Assembly (NCBI GenBank): GCA_949285935.1
Contig: CASEAH010000078.1
Coordinates: 1 to 64,000, forward strand
Origin: an uncultured Oscillospiraceae bacterium
Lineage (GTDB): Bacteria; Bacillota; Clostridia; Oscillospirales; Ruminococcaceae
Length of the DNA stretch: 64,000 bases
Direction of reading: 5' to 3'
The number at the start of each line of letters is the position of its first letter. Position 1 is the first letter of the stretch. Shown here piece by piece: positions 29,511-37,374 of the stretch. The translations under genes were made by a program, and so were the position numbers. The notes beneath the pieces were generated by a model. It saw only the letters and a list, made by a program, of their open reading frames with translations, made no database searches and was not told the origin of the DNA.

Positions 29511-29563
29511 AAAAATCGGCCCTCCAAAGAATCCGCTGTAGATTTCTTTGGGGGCCGATTTTT
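29511..29563. repeat. Long hairpin intergenic repeat, copy 1
   Basis: AAAAATCGGCCC-CCAAAGAA pairs with TTCTTTGG-GGGCCGATTTTT: a 20-bp stem with one bulged T and a 12-nt loop, followed by GCGTGTTTTT. A diverged copy with the same architecture lies at 62938-62987. It may serve as the comM terminator, but the repetition argues for an intergenic repeat family. Confidence 0.7.
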
Positions 29564-29737
29564 GCGTGTTTTTCGGCGAGGCTGTTTTCTGTCAGCCTCT
29601 TTTTCAATTACATGCTTTGGCACCACGGGATTCCCCAGCTCTGCCGGGGAGAGCGGGGGGAAGCTTTAGAACCAGGGGTGGGGTGAAGCAAAAAAATAAC
29701 AGCAATTTTGCCGCAGGGGAAAAGATTTCTTCTTACG

Positions 29738-29768
29738 CAATTTCCCTGCACGGATTGCAGGGAAATTG
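29738..29768. terminator. Perfect hairpin upstream of the rlmH stop
   Basis: A 13-bp perfect inverted repeat CAATTTCCCTGCA/TGCAGGGAAATTG (29738-29750 / 29756-29768), loop CGGAT. No T tract on either side, so its function is uncertain. Confidence 0.45.
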
Positions 29769-30012
29769 ATACAAGGGGGGATTTTTCAGTAGCCCCGGTT
29801 TAGCCGGAGATTTTCAGTCATTTCCCCCAAAACTCCTGAAACCAACAGCCATTAGAATCGTGGGGCGCTGCCTCAAAACATATCCGGGATGCTTGAAACA
29901 GAGCATCACAGCCGCAATTTGGGGGGAGAAAATCTCAGGAAAACACAGCGCCGGGCTGATGAGATTTTTCGGCAGTCTGTCCTGCGTCAGGTCTCTTTGG
30001 CTGTTTTGATCC
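29769..30012. other. Intergenic region downstream of rlmH, nothing recognised
   Basis: About 240 bp of non-coding sequence beyond the rlmH stop codon. No confident terminator, tRNA or coding frame was seen. Confidence 0.4.
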
Positions 30013-30489
30013 TTATTTGTGGTACTTGCCGCCCCGACTGATGGAGAAAGCGCGATAAATCTGCTCTGCCAGCATCACCCGGGCCAGCTGGTGCGGAAAG
30101 GTCATCTGGGACATGGACAGCCGCAAAAAAGCGGCATCCTTTACTGCGTCTGAAAGGCCGTAGCTGCCGCCGATGACAAAGCAGATGCTGCTGTCCCGCT
30201 GCTGCACTTCCTCCAGCAGCTGCGCCAGCCCCTGAGAGGGTCTCTGTTTGCCTTCGATGCAAAGGGCCACAAGAGGGCTTTTCCCCACATGGCGCAGGAT
30301 TTCCCGTCCTTCTTCCTCCAGTCCTTTGTGGATCTGAGCGGGGGAGGGGTCTTCCGGCAGTCGGTATTCCTCCACTTCGGTGACAGTAAACCGGCAGAAA
30401 GCACCCAGCCGCTTGCCATATTCCGCCATAGCTTCCCGGAGCCAGGATTCTTTCAGCTTTCCCACAGCAATAATTTGTACTGTCAGCAA
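30013..30489 (-). CDS. rlmH: 23S rRNA pseudouridine-1915 N3-methyltransferase (RlmH)
   Basis: 158 residues, the normal size. A SPOUT-fold methyltransferase that methylates pseudouridine 1915 in helix 69 of 23S rRNA in assembled 70S ribosomes. It shows the family N-terminus VQIIAVGKLKESWL, the SAM-binding knot around CFVIGGSYGLSDAV, and the C-terminal HQLARVMLAEQIYRAFSI...GGKYHK. The start is TTG at 30489 with GGAGG 8 nt upstream; a longer frame to 30663 adds unrelated sequence. It follows the aldo/keto reductase gene by 86 bp, probably in one transcript. Confidence 0.95.
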   Translation of the reverse strand: MLTVQIIAVGKLKESWLREAMAEYGKRLGAFCRFTVTEVEEYRLPEDPSPAQIHKGLEEEGREILRHVGKSPLVALCIEGKQRPSQGLAQLLEEVQQRDSSICFVIGGSYGLSDAVKDAAFLRLSMSQMTFPHQLARVMLAEQIYRAFSISRGGKYHK

Positions 30490-30575
30490 AATGGTTCCTC
30501 CGTTCCGTATCCATACCCCATCCGCCCCGACAGGGGACAGGAATTTCGCCCCTCTCCAGATTCTCAAAGGAAGGG

Positions 30576-31712
30576 CTACTTTTTTGTCAGCGCCTTGTGG
30601 GCTTTCTGCAGCAGGGCGGGAATCTCCAGCCGCTGCGGGCAGGCGGTCATGCAGGCGCCGCATTCCACACAGCGGTCGGCACCCCGGCCTTCTGCCAGAA
30701 TAAAGTCCTGATAGTCCTGGGCACAGCGGCCGTTTTTGTCCCCAAAGATCACCGCTTTGTTATAGTCGGCAAAAATACCGGGGATATCGATGCCGCGTGG
30801 ACAGCCGTCACAGTAACGGCAGCCGGTGCAGGGGATCCCTTCGCTGCCCCGGAGGGCTTCGCCGGCGGCCAGCACCATCTTTTCTTCCTCGGGAGACAGC
30901 TTCAGCCCCGGATCGGAAAAGGTGTTCAGATTATCCTCCAGCTGGTCCGGTGCGCTCATGCCGCTGAGGACCACCCGTACATTGGGAAGGCTGGCGGCAA
31001 AGCGCAGAGCCCAGCTGGCCGGAGAACGACCGGAATCTCCCTGGCGCAGAACCCGGGCGGCAGCCTCCGGAGGCGCTGCCAGGAATCCGCCCCGAACCGG
31101 CTCCATGACGATGCAGGGCACGCCATATTCCACCGTCAGCTCATACAGCTCCCGGGCCCGGTCCAGCACCCAGTCGGCATAATTGATCTGAAGCTGGCAG
31201 AAATCCCAGGGATGCATTTCCAGGATTGTGCGGAGATGCTCCGGCGTGTCGTGGAAGGAAAAGCCGGCAAAGCGGATGCGCCCTTCCCGGCGCTTTTCTT
31301 CCATAAAGCCGGGAATATCCAGCTTTTGCAGCACCGGAATGGTCTCCCGATCCAGAGAATGGGCCAGGTAAAAATCAAAATAATCGGTTTGGCATCGTTC
31401 CAGTGACTGTTTGAAAATCCGCTCCCGGTCCTCAGCCTTTTTCAGCAGCCAGATAGGGAGCTTGTTGGCCAGAAGATAGCTTTCCCGGGGATAGCCGGCC
31501 AGGGCGGCGGCCAGAGTCCGCTCCGAATCCCCTCCGCCATATACGTAGGCGGTATCATAGTAGGTGATCCCCGCCTCCATGGCTCTGTGAATCAGTTGGG
31601 CGGAACGCACCGGGTCGGCAGTATCCTTTCCCGGCTGCCGGGGAAAGCGCATGCATCCGAAGCCCAGAAGCGAGGCGGAAACGCCCAGTTTCTCAAAGGT
31701 ACTGGTGAGCAT
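30576..31712 (-). CDS. Aldo/keto reductase with C-terminal ferredoxin domain
   Basis: 378 residues. The TIM-barrel aldo/keto reductase domain (about 1-290) contains a catalytic tetrad Asp/Tyr (DTAYVYGG), Lys (ANKLP) and His (YLAHSLD). The C-terminal part has two cysteine clusters: CTGCRYCDGCP and CVECGACMTACP. The second is a clean [4Fe-4S] ferredoxin motif. Such fused reductases are common in anaerobes and probably pass electrons between ferredoxin-like carriers and a carbonyl substrate that cannot be deduced. The start ATG at 31712 is preceded by a TATGGAGGGA site. Confidence 0.92.
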   Translation of the reverse strand: MLTSTFEKLGVSASLLGFGCMRFPRQPGKDTADPVRSAQLIHRAMEAGITYYDTAYVYGGGDSERTLAAALAGYPRESYLLANKLPIWLLKKAEDRERIFKQSLERCQTDYFDFYLAHSLDRETIPVLQKLDIPGFMEEKRREGRIRFAGFSFHDTPEHLRTILEMHPWDFCQLQINYADWVLDRARELYELTVEYGVPCIVMEPVRGGFLAAPPEAAARVLRQGDSGRSPASWALRFAASLPNVRVVLSGMSAPDQLEDNLNTFSDPGLKLSPEEEKMVLAAGEALRGSEGIPCTGCRYCDGCPRGIDIPGIFADYNKAVIFGDKNGRCAQDYQDFILAEGRGADRCVECGACMTACPQRLEIPALLQKAHKALTKK

Positions 31713-31765
31713 CAGGATCCCTCCATATCCAATCAGTCATAAAAATCAGGAAAATTTCCATCCCG

Positions 31766-31795
31766 ATTATAGCATATTTTCCCTGTCTGCCACAA
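31766..31795 (-). promoter_or_regulatory. Promoter of the aldo/keto reductase-rlmH unit
   Basis: Minus strand: TTGTGG (31795-31790), 18 bp, TATAAT (31771-31766) with TGC before it (extended -10). Confidence 0.6.
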
Positions 31796-31946
31796 ACAAA
31801 TTCTTGTGTGGGAGCGGGACCGGGCAAGGCCCCGGGGAGAGATCCAGCCGGAAAACAGCCGGGATTTTCCCGGAACAGCGACCGAAGATAAAAACAGAAA
31901 CCGGGGTCTGCAACAGCCTCCCCCGGGGGAGTTCACACCATGTTCA

Positions 31947-31976
31947 TTGACCTGGTGCGGAATTTCGTGCTAAAAT
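31947..31976 (+). promoter_or_regulatory. Promoter of rpe and the Rnf-like cluster
   Basis: TTGACC (31947-31952), 18 bp, TAAAAT (31971-31976) with TG at 31968 (extended -10). It is the only clear promoter before the rpe-rnf-DUF4015 run. Confidence 0.65.
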
Positions 31977-32042
31977 AAGCAAAGTATCATCATGGAGTAT
32001 TTTGCGTTTTTGCATTTTGCCGTGAAAAGGAGTCGTGACCTT

Positions 32043-32705
32043 ATGATTTCCATCTCTCCCTCGGTGCTGGCCGCCGATTTTGCCAACCTGGAGCGGGATG
32101 TCCGGGCTGTGGAGGCTGCGGGAGCCGATATGCTCCATCTGGATGTGATGGACGGACATTTTGTACCCAATATTTCTTTTGGGATGCCGGTCATCGCCGC
32201 CATCCGCAAGGTTACCGGTTTGTTTTTGGATGTGCATATCATGATTTCGGAACCTCAGCGGTATCTGGAGGATCTGGCCCGGGCGGGGGCGGACGGAATC
32301 ACCTTTCATGTGGAGGTCCAGGGGGATCCGGAGGAAACCATCCGCAGGATCCGGAGCCTGGGGATGCGGCCGGGCCTTGCCCTTAGCCCCGATACGCCGG
32401 CGGAAGCGGTGCTCCCTTATCTGGAGCAGCTGGACCTGCTGCTGGTGATGACTGTGGTGCCAGGCTTCGGCGGACAGAAATTCCGTCAGGATATGTGCCC
32501 CAAAATCGAGACCGTTGCAGCCCGGGCCCGGCAGCTGGGACTGGATCGTCTCACCATCCAGGTGGACGGAGGAATCGGGCGGGAAACGGCCCCTCTCTGC
32601 GCCCGTGCGGGAGCCGGCTGCATGGTGGCAGGCTCCGCTATTTTCGGAAAAGAGGATTACAGGGCGGAGATGGAAGCAATCCGCGCCGCCTGTGCCGGGG
32701 CCTGA
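32043..32705 (+). CDS. rpe: Ribulose-phosphate 3-epimerase
   Basis: 220 residues, a TIM-barrel metalloenzyme of the pentose phosphate pathway that interconverts ribulose-5-P and xylulose-5-P. Conserved blocks: ISPSVLAADFANL, HLDVMDGHFVPNISFG (metal-binding His and Asp), VHIMISEP, MTVVPGFGGQKF and the phosphate-binding VDGGIGRETAP with AGSAIFG. The ATG at 32043 has AAGGAG 11 nt upstream. It lies 48 bp upstream of the Rnf-like genes and probably leads their transcript. Confidence 0.96.
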   Translation: MISISPSVLAADFANLERDVRAVEAAGADMLHLDVMDGHFVPNISFGMPVIAAIRKVTGLFLDVHIMISEPQRYLEDLARAGADGITFHVEVQGDPEETIRRIRSLGMRPGLALSPDTPAEAVLPYLEQLDLLLVMTVVPGFGGQKFRQDMCPKIETVAARARQLGLDRLTIQVDGGIGRETAPLCARAGAGCMVAGSAIFGKEDYRAEMEAIRAACAGA

Positions 32706-32753
32706 GCGGTCCATGTTCCAGACCCCCAAAGCGGGAAGGAGAACCAACAGCCT

Positions 32754-33827
32754 ATGGAGTTAAAAAAGAAAAACGGCTTCCTCAGGATCTTTCAAGGCAG
32801 TAAGGGCGTCCTGATGGAGCAGAACAAGGAACCTGCCCTTTCCCGGGAGATCCGTCTGCTTTCCAGCACCGCCCGCCGGCAGGAGATTCCTGATTGGGAG
32901 CCAGTGACAGGGCCGGAGGAGATTGACGGGGACGAAATCATCCGGGTGGCCCGGATGGCCCGGATCGTAGACGAGCGGGACGGGCTGCCCCTGTACAAGA
33001 AACTGACCGTCTGCCGCAAGGCGGGAATGGATATTCAGGTGGATGCGGTGGACGATGAGCCGTATATTTCCAGCCAGCTGGGGCCCCTGCTGCACATGAA
33101 GCAGGCCTGCGCAGGAGGAATGCGGCTGGCCCAGAAGGCTACCGGCGCTCAGGAAGTAACCATCCTGGTCTACCGGAACATTGCCGATCTGGAACTGCGG
33201 ATCCCCCGGACGGTGGAAGGCTTCCAGGTACGCAAGATCGGCGGAGTCTATCCGGCGGAGATCCGGCCGGACGGCCCTTATACGGAAAATGAAGGCCGCA
33301 AAACCATGCTCATCGGCGCTTGCGCCCTGATCCACCTGTACCGCGCGGTATGTGAAGGCATCCTTCAGACGACAGTATTCATTACCGTCAGCGGCAACTG
33401 CGTGGCGGGCCCCTGCAACCTGGAGGTGAGCATGGGAATGACCGTCACCGATGTGCTGGACCGCTGCGGACTCAGCGAAAACCCCACCCGGATCGTGGTG
33501 GGCGGCTCCATGACGGGAGAATCGGTGGAAGATACGGACCAGACCCGGATCACGGCCACGACCCGGGCGGTGCTGGCGTTCCGGGAGGACGAGCGGGACA
33601 AGCAGTACCTGTGCATCAGCTGCGGCCTTTGTGCCGAGGCCTGCCCTGCCGACCTGAACCCCATGCTGATCTACCGGGCCATGGAAATGGGAAGAGGCGA
33701 CCTGCTGCAGAATATGGATTATCAGAACTGCATCGAATGCATGTGCTGCAGCTACCGCTGCCCTGCCAAGCTGAATCTGGCGGCAGCCATCTCCAGCCTT
33801 AAAAGGAAGAAAGGTGAGACGTCATGA
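32754..33827 (+). CDS. rnfC: RnfC-like iron-sulfur protein, divergent
   Basis: 357 residues, shorter than canonical RnfC (about 430 or more). Two ferredoxin-type [4Fe-4S] motifs are complete: Cys287/290/293/297 and Cys326/329/332/336, each followed by Pro. An SLBB-like stretch (about 205-250) precedes them. The N-terminal half aligns by eye to the RnfC flavin/NADH domain. However, the glycine-rich GxGGAGFPT loop is replaced by DERDGLP (residues 73-79), and the AECEPY block by DDEPY (100-104). The N-terminal barrel-sandwich domain is absent. Flavin and NADH binding therefore look lost, while electron transfer through the two clusters remains possible. It overlaps rnfD by 4 bp. The ATG at 32754 has AAGGAG 12 nt upstream; an ATG at 32814 is a weaker alternative. 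Confidence 0.8.
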   Translation: MELKKKNGFLRIFQGSKGVLMEQNKEPALSREIRLLSSTARRQEIPDWEPVTGPEEIDGDEIIRVARMARIVDERDGLPLYKKLTVCRKAGMDIQVDAVDDEPYISSQLGPLLHMKQACAGGMRLAQKATGAQEVTILVYRNIADLELRIPRTVEGFQVRKIGGVYPAEIRPDGPYTENEGRKTMLIGACALIHLYRAVCEGILQTTVFITVSGNCVAGPCNLEVSMGMTVTDVLDRCGLSENPTRIVVGGSMTGESVEDTDQTRITATTRAVLAFREDERDKQYLCISCGLCAEACPADLNPMLIYRAMEMGRGDLLQNMDYQNCIECMCCSYRCPAKLNLAAAISSLKRKKGETS

Positions 33828-34852
33828 AGCTGACACCCCGTATTGCCCCCCATATCCGCAGCAGCGTCAGCAACAAGACGGTCATGGGGGATGCGGTCAT
33901 ATCTCTGGCGGCGGTCTATGTCATCGCCTGGTTCTATTACGGGCTGAGAGCGGTGGCGCTGGGCGCTCTTTCGGCGGGGGTTTGCTGGAGCGCCGATATC
34001 CTGTGTACCCTTTGGCGGGGCCGGGCGGTAAACCGGGTGGATTTTTCCCCGGTCGTTACCGGTATGATCATTCCTCTACTGCTGCCTGCATCCGTGGACT
34101 ATGCGGTGGTGGTCACCGCCGGTATTTTTGCCATCTGTGTGGTCAAGCAAGCCTTTGGCGGATTGGGAAGCAACGTGTTTAATCCTGCTGCCGGAGGGCT
34201 GGCCTTTGTCATCGTCTGCTGGAGCGGGAAGCTGTTTGCCTATCCCGGGCCGTTTGCGCCTCTGGCACTGACGGGGACGGCCACGGAACGGCTTTTGGGC
34301 AGCACCGCAGCTACCCTGAAAATGGGCGGCGTCCCCCCTTATGATGTGACCTCTATGGTGCTGGGGCTGGTGCCCGGGCCCATGGGAACCACCAATATTC
34401 TGGTCATTGCCGCCTGCATGCTGTATCTTTGTGTCAGAGGCACGGTACGGCTGCAGCAGCCCCTGATTTTTCTGGCTACGGCGGCAGCCTGGGCGGCGGT
34501 ATTTCCCCGGGTCCCCGCCGATCCCCTTTATTCGGTTTTTTATGAGCTTACCGGAACGCCGCTCCTGTTTGCGGCAGTGTTCCTCTTTACCGATCCGGTC
34601 ACGACTCCCAGAAGGGCCGGGGCCAAAGCAATATACGCCTTTGTAAGCGCCCTGCTGGTGATGCTTTTCCAGTGGTACGGCGGATATGAAATGACCATCC
34701 CCTTTGCCCTGCTCATGGGCAACGCGCTGGTCCCGGCGCTGGACAGCGCCGTGGAGCGGTATATTACAGCAAAAAGGAGGGCAAAGTATGGAAGACGGCA
34801 GCAAAAAAGCGATCTCGCTGCGGAACGGGCAGAAATCGACGCGGTACAGTGA
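33824..34852 (+). CDS. rnfD: RnfD-like integral membrane subunit
   Basis: 342 residues, with about eight to ten membrane helices. It is the best-conserved member of the cluster. Family motifs include VKQAFGGLGSNVFNPAAG, the FLFTDPVTTP loop and the final YGGYEMTIPFALLMGNALVPALD. In canonical RnfD an FMN is covalently attached to Thr of an SGAT-type motif; here the equivalent is probably TGTAT (in LALTGTATERLL), so a threonine is present but the motif is altered. A hydrophilic C-terminal extension of about 20 residues overlaps the next gene. The start overlaps the rnfC stop by 4 bp. Confidence 0.85.
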   Translation: MKLTPRIAPHIRSSVSNKTVMGDAVISLAAVYVIAWFYYGLRAVALGALSAGVCWSADILCTLWRGRAVNRVDFSPVVTGMIIPLLLPASVDYAVVVTAGIFAICVVKQAFGGLGSNVFNPAAGGLAFVIVCWSGKLFAYPGPFAPLALTGTATERLLGSTAATLKMGGVPPYDVTSMVLGLVPGPMGTTNILVIAACMLYLCVRGTVRLQQPLIFLATAAAWAAVFPRVPADPLYSVFYELTGTPLLFAAVFLFTDPVTTPRRAGAKAIYAFVSALLVMLFQWYGGYEMTIPFALLMGNALVPALDSAVERYITAKRRAKYGRRQQKSDLAAERAEIDAVQ

Positions 34853-35456
34853 CCGGGGCACCGTAACCGATTCTGCCGGCCGGGAATCCCTGGCTGGCTT
34901 TGCGGCGGCCATCCCGTTTCTGTCGGTGGTCTGTACCACCCTCAAAAACGGCGCAGCCATTTCGCTGGTTGCATTTTTGGTGCTGATCCCGGCGGCGGTG
35001 CTCTGCTTTGTCCTGCGGGAGAAACTGAATCTTTCGGCCTGGATCACGGCGCTGATTTGTACTTTCGTCTCCCTGATCCTGGCATCCCTGTCCACCTATG
35101 TCATCCGGATCATCGCCCCGGAGATCACCGACTCCCTGGGAATCTATCTTCACCTGACGGCGGCCTTCGGTATTGTGGCCGCGGTGGTGCGGGGCAAACC
35201 GGTGCGCTCCCCGGGTACGGCCGCGCTGCAGGCGCTGCGGTATGGGGCGGTGTTCACCCTGTGCGCCCTTTCCCTTTCCGCAGTGCGGGAGATTCTGGCT
35301 TACGGCCAGCTCTGGGGTGTTTCCATGGGGATAGGCTATACCCTGGCGGGAGCCAGAACGCCCTTTTTCGGGCTGATCCTTACAGGCCTGCTGCTGGCTT
35401 TTGCTCAGTATGTGATGCGGCTGGCCTACATCCGCCGCCATATGTCCGAAGAATAG
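34788..35456 (+). CDS. rnfE: RnfE-like (NqrD-like) membrane subunit lacking cluster cysteines
   Basis: 222 residues: a hydrophilic N-terminal stretch (1-35) followed by about six membrane helices. Aligned by eye to RnfE/NqrD, the LGLCPTLAVT motif corresponds to AAIPFLSVV (Ile42-Pro43 where Cys-Pro is expected). The NC motif in the second half-repeat corresponds to Phe127-Gly128. These two cysteines hold half of the intramembrane [2Fe-2S] cluster in Rnf/Nqr, so the cluster is probably absent. The start is ATG 34788 with AGGAGG upstream; it overlaps the end of rnfD by 65 nt, unusually long. The gene would be hard to recognise without its neighbours. Confidence 0.72.
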   Translation: MEDGSKKAISLRNGQKSTRYSDRGTVTDSAGRESLAGFAAAIPFLSVVCTTLKNGAAISLVAFLVLIPAAVLCFVLREKLNLSAWITALICTFVSLILASLSTYVIRIIAPEITDSLGIYLHLTAAFGIVAAVVRGKPVRSPGTAALQALRYGAVFTLCALSLSAVREILAYGQLWGVSMGIGYTLAGARTPFFGLILTGLLLAFAQYVMRLAYIRRHMSEE

Positions 35457-35472
35457 GAGGCCGGGATCCCAG

Positions 35473-36066
35473 ATGGAGATTTTATTCAAGCTTTTGGGGG
35501 TGGCGGCAGCCGCCGCCCTGACGGAGAACCTGCTTTTTGCCCGGGCTGTTGGCTGGGGAGAGCTGGATTTTGACGCGTTTTCCCGCCGGAGAGTGGCGGC
35601 TACCCTGGCGGCTGTCACCGGCCTTTCCACTGCGGCGGCTTTTTCTGCCTGGCTGGGGAAGTTCCTCATTGAATCGGTTTACCCCCTGGCGGCACACCTT
35701 CGGCCTCCGGTATATTTGCTGGTCTATGCAGTCCTGCTGTTCCTGTTTTTGCTTATGTGGGCCAAAGTGCCGGCGCTGCAGCAGAAACCCCTGTTTCTGC
35801 ATCCTCTGCTGGCCTTCGGCTTTATCCCCATGGCGGTGATGCTGATCGTGGGGATGGGGACCTACTCCCTTCCCGAAAGTCTGGTGTACGGCCTGTTTTC
35901 CGGAGTGGGTTATTTGGGGGCCATGGTACTTTCCAGATCCATGCGCAGCTGCATTGAACTGCGCAAAATCCCCGAAGCCATGCGGGGAGCGCCCATTGCG
36001 CTGCTGTACTTTGGCCTGGTGTCCCTGGCGCTGTTTGGCGCCCTGGGCCATCAGCTGGCACTGTGA
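35473..36066 (+). CDS. rnfA: RnfA-like (NqrE-like) membrane subunit lacking cluster cysteines
   Basis: 197 residues with six predicted membrane helices. The C-terminal block APIALLYFGLVSLALFGALG matches the strongly conserved RnfA ending (LPIALITAGLLALAFMG). In RnfA the first helix carries LGICPFLG; the aligned position here is VGWGELDF (Gly29-Glu30 instead of Cys-Pro). The NCAVLG motif of the second half has also no cysteine in its aligned segment (IPMAVMLIVGMG). So the other half of the [2Fe-2S] site is missing too. It starts 16 bp after the rnfE-like stop with a TAGGAGG site. Confidence 0.72.
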   Translation: MEILFKLLGVAAAAALTENLLFARAVGWGELDFDAFSRRRVAATLAAVTGLSTAAAFSAWLGKFLIESVYPLAAHLRPPVYLLVYAVLLFLFLLMWAKVPALQQKPLFLHPLLAFGFIPMAVMLIVGMGTYSLPESLVYGLFSGVGYLGAMVLSRSMRSCIELRKIPEAMRGAPIALLYFGLVSLALFGALGHQLAL

Positions 36067-36102
36067 CAGCCGGCAGCAGATACAGAAAGGAGGCCGAGGG
36101 CT

Positions 36103-37374
36103 ATGGCAAAGGATTTTAAGATCAAGCGCTACGGGTACGACCGGCAGCATAAGAAAAAGCAAAACCTGAAAAAGGCGCTGCTGACTCTGGCTGCTGTGGC
36201 AGCAGCCGGATTGGTCGGCTGGTTTCTGTATGAACCGGTGTACAATTTTGTTACGGGCTTTGAACTTCCTCAGCTGTCACCCGCGGAGCCCTCTTCTCCG
36301 TCCCAGACCCCGGGAGAAGAAAATCCTCCGGAGGAGCCTTCATCCTCCCAGCTACCGGAAGAGCCCGGCAGTTCCCAGGAGGGGCTGCCCGGGACAATGG
36401 CTTATCTGCCCACGGCCCTGCTGGCAGACCCCACTGGTTTATCGGCACGTCTGGAGGAACTGAAAGCCCAGGGAATCCAGGGTGTGGTTTTTGACCTGAA
36501 AAGCCCCGAGGGGATCGTACTCTATCAAAGCAGCCTGGAGATTGTGGCTGACAACCTGGCTCAGGGAGCCGGAGCCTATGATCTGGAAGCGGCTGTAACC
36601 GCCATCAAGGCGGCGGGCCTGACGCCGGTGGGGCGGCTGTGGGCTTTCCGGGACCGCACGTCCACCGCCATCATGTATGACGCGGCGGTGAAGTATATGG
36701 ACAGCAACATCAACTGGATCGACAACTCCCAGGCTGCGGGAGGAAAGCCGTGGCTCAATCCCAACAGTACCCAGGCCCAGGATTATATTCTGGCGCTGAT
36801 TGGGGAAGCAGGGGCAAAAGGTGTCCCCGCCGTGATTCTGGAGGGAATGCAGTTCCCCGAAGGATACTCTCTGGAACTGGCTACCTACGGGACCCAGGGC
36901 CCGGTGGACAAATCCGGGATCCTGGCAGACTTTGCCGCCAAAGCCCGGGAGGCGGGAGAAGCGGCAGGCTGCCAGGTATGGCCGGTGGTCAGTCTGGCGG
37001 CTACCACGGGAGTATACGAAGTTCCCTATGGCAGCGATCCAGCCAAGATTCTGGAAGCAGCGGGCTGCGGTGTGATTAACGTCCAGCCGGAACAGTTCGG
37101 TGCCGGAGTTGCCACGGAACAACTCACTCTTTCCAATCCGGCTCTGGACCCCTATCTTACGGTGAAAACCGGCCTGGAAGCATCGGAAGAGGTGCTGGAG
37201 GGAGAAGCGGAATTGGCAGTGATGGTCCAGGCCTACACCTCCACTACTTTGCCGGAGGGCAGCAACAAGGCCTACGGTTCTCAGGAGATTGCCGATCAGG
37301 TGCGGGCGGCGGAAGAAGCCGGTATAGAAAGGATTTTCTATTATAATCCTTCCGGGATTTACGTCCTTTCCTGA
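36103..37374 (+). CDS. DUF4015 putative glycosidase-like exoprotein, membrane anchored
   Basis: 423 residues. A basic N-terminal tail and one membrane helix (about 26-47) are followed by a Pro/Ser/Glu-rich linker (about 60-95). The TIM-barrel-like DUF4015 domain (about 100-420) is related to glycoside hydrolases, with blocks such as GIQGVVFDLKSPEGIVLY, GLTPVGRLWAFRDRTST and KPWLNPNST. The domain should face outward. The activity of the family is not established. It lies 36 bp after the rnfA-like gene with an AAAGGAGG site, so it probably shares the transcript. Confidence 0.82.
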   Translation: MAKDFKIKRYGYDRQHKKKQNLKKALLTLAAVAAAGLVGWFLYEPVYNFVTGFELPQLSPAEPSSPSQTPGEENPPEEPSSSQLPEEPGSSQEGLPGTMAYLPTALLADPTGLSARLEELKAQGIQGVVFDLKSPEGIVLYQSSLEIVADNLAQGAGAYDLEAAVTAIKAAGLTPVGRLWAFRDRTSTAIMYDAAVKYMDSNINWIDNSQAAGGKPWLNPNSTQAQDYILALIGEAGAKGVPAVILEGMQFPEGYSLELATYGTQGPVDKSGILADFAAKAREAGEAAGCQVWPVVSLAATTGVYEVPYGSDPAKILEAAGCGVINVQPEQFGAGVATEQLTLSNPALDPYLTVKTGLEASEEVLEGEAELAVMVQAYTSTTLPEGSNKAYGSQEIADQVRAAEEAGIERIFYYNPSGIYVLS

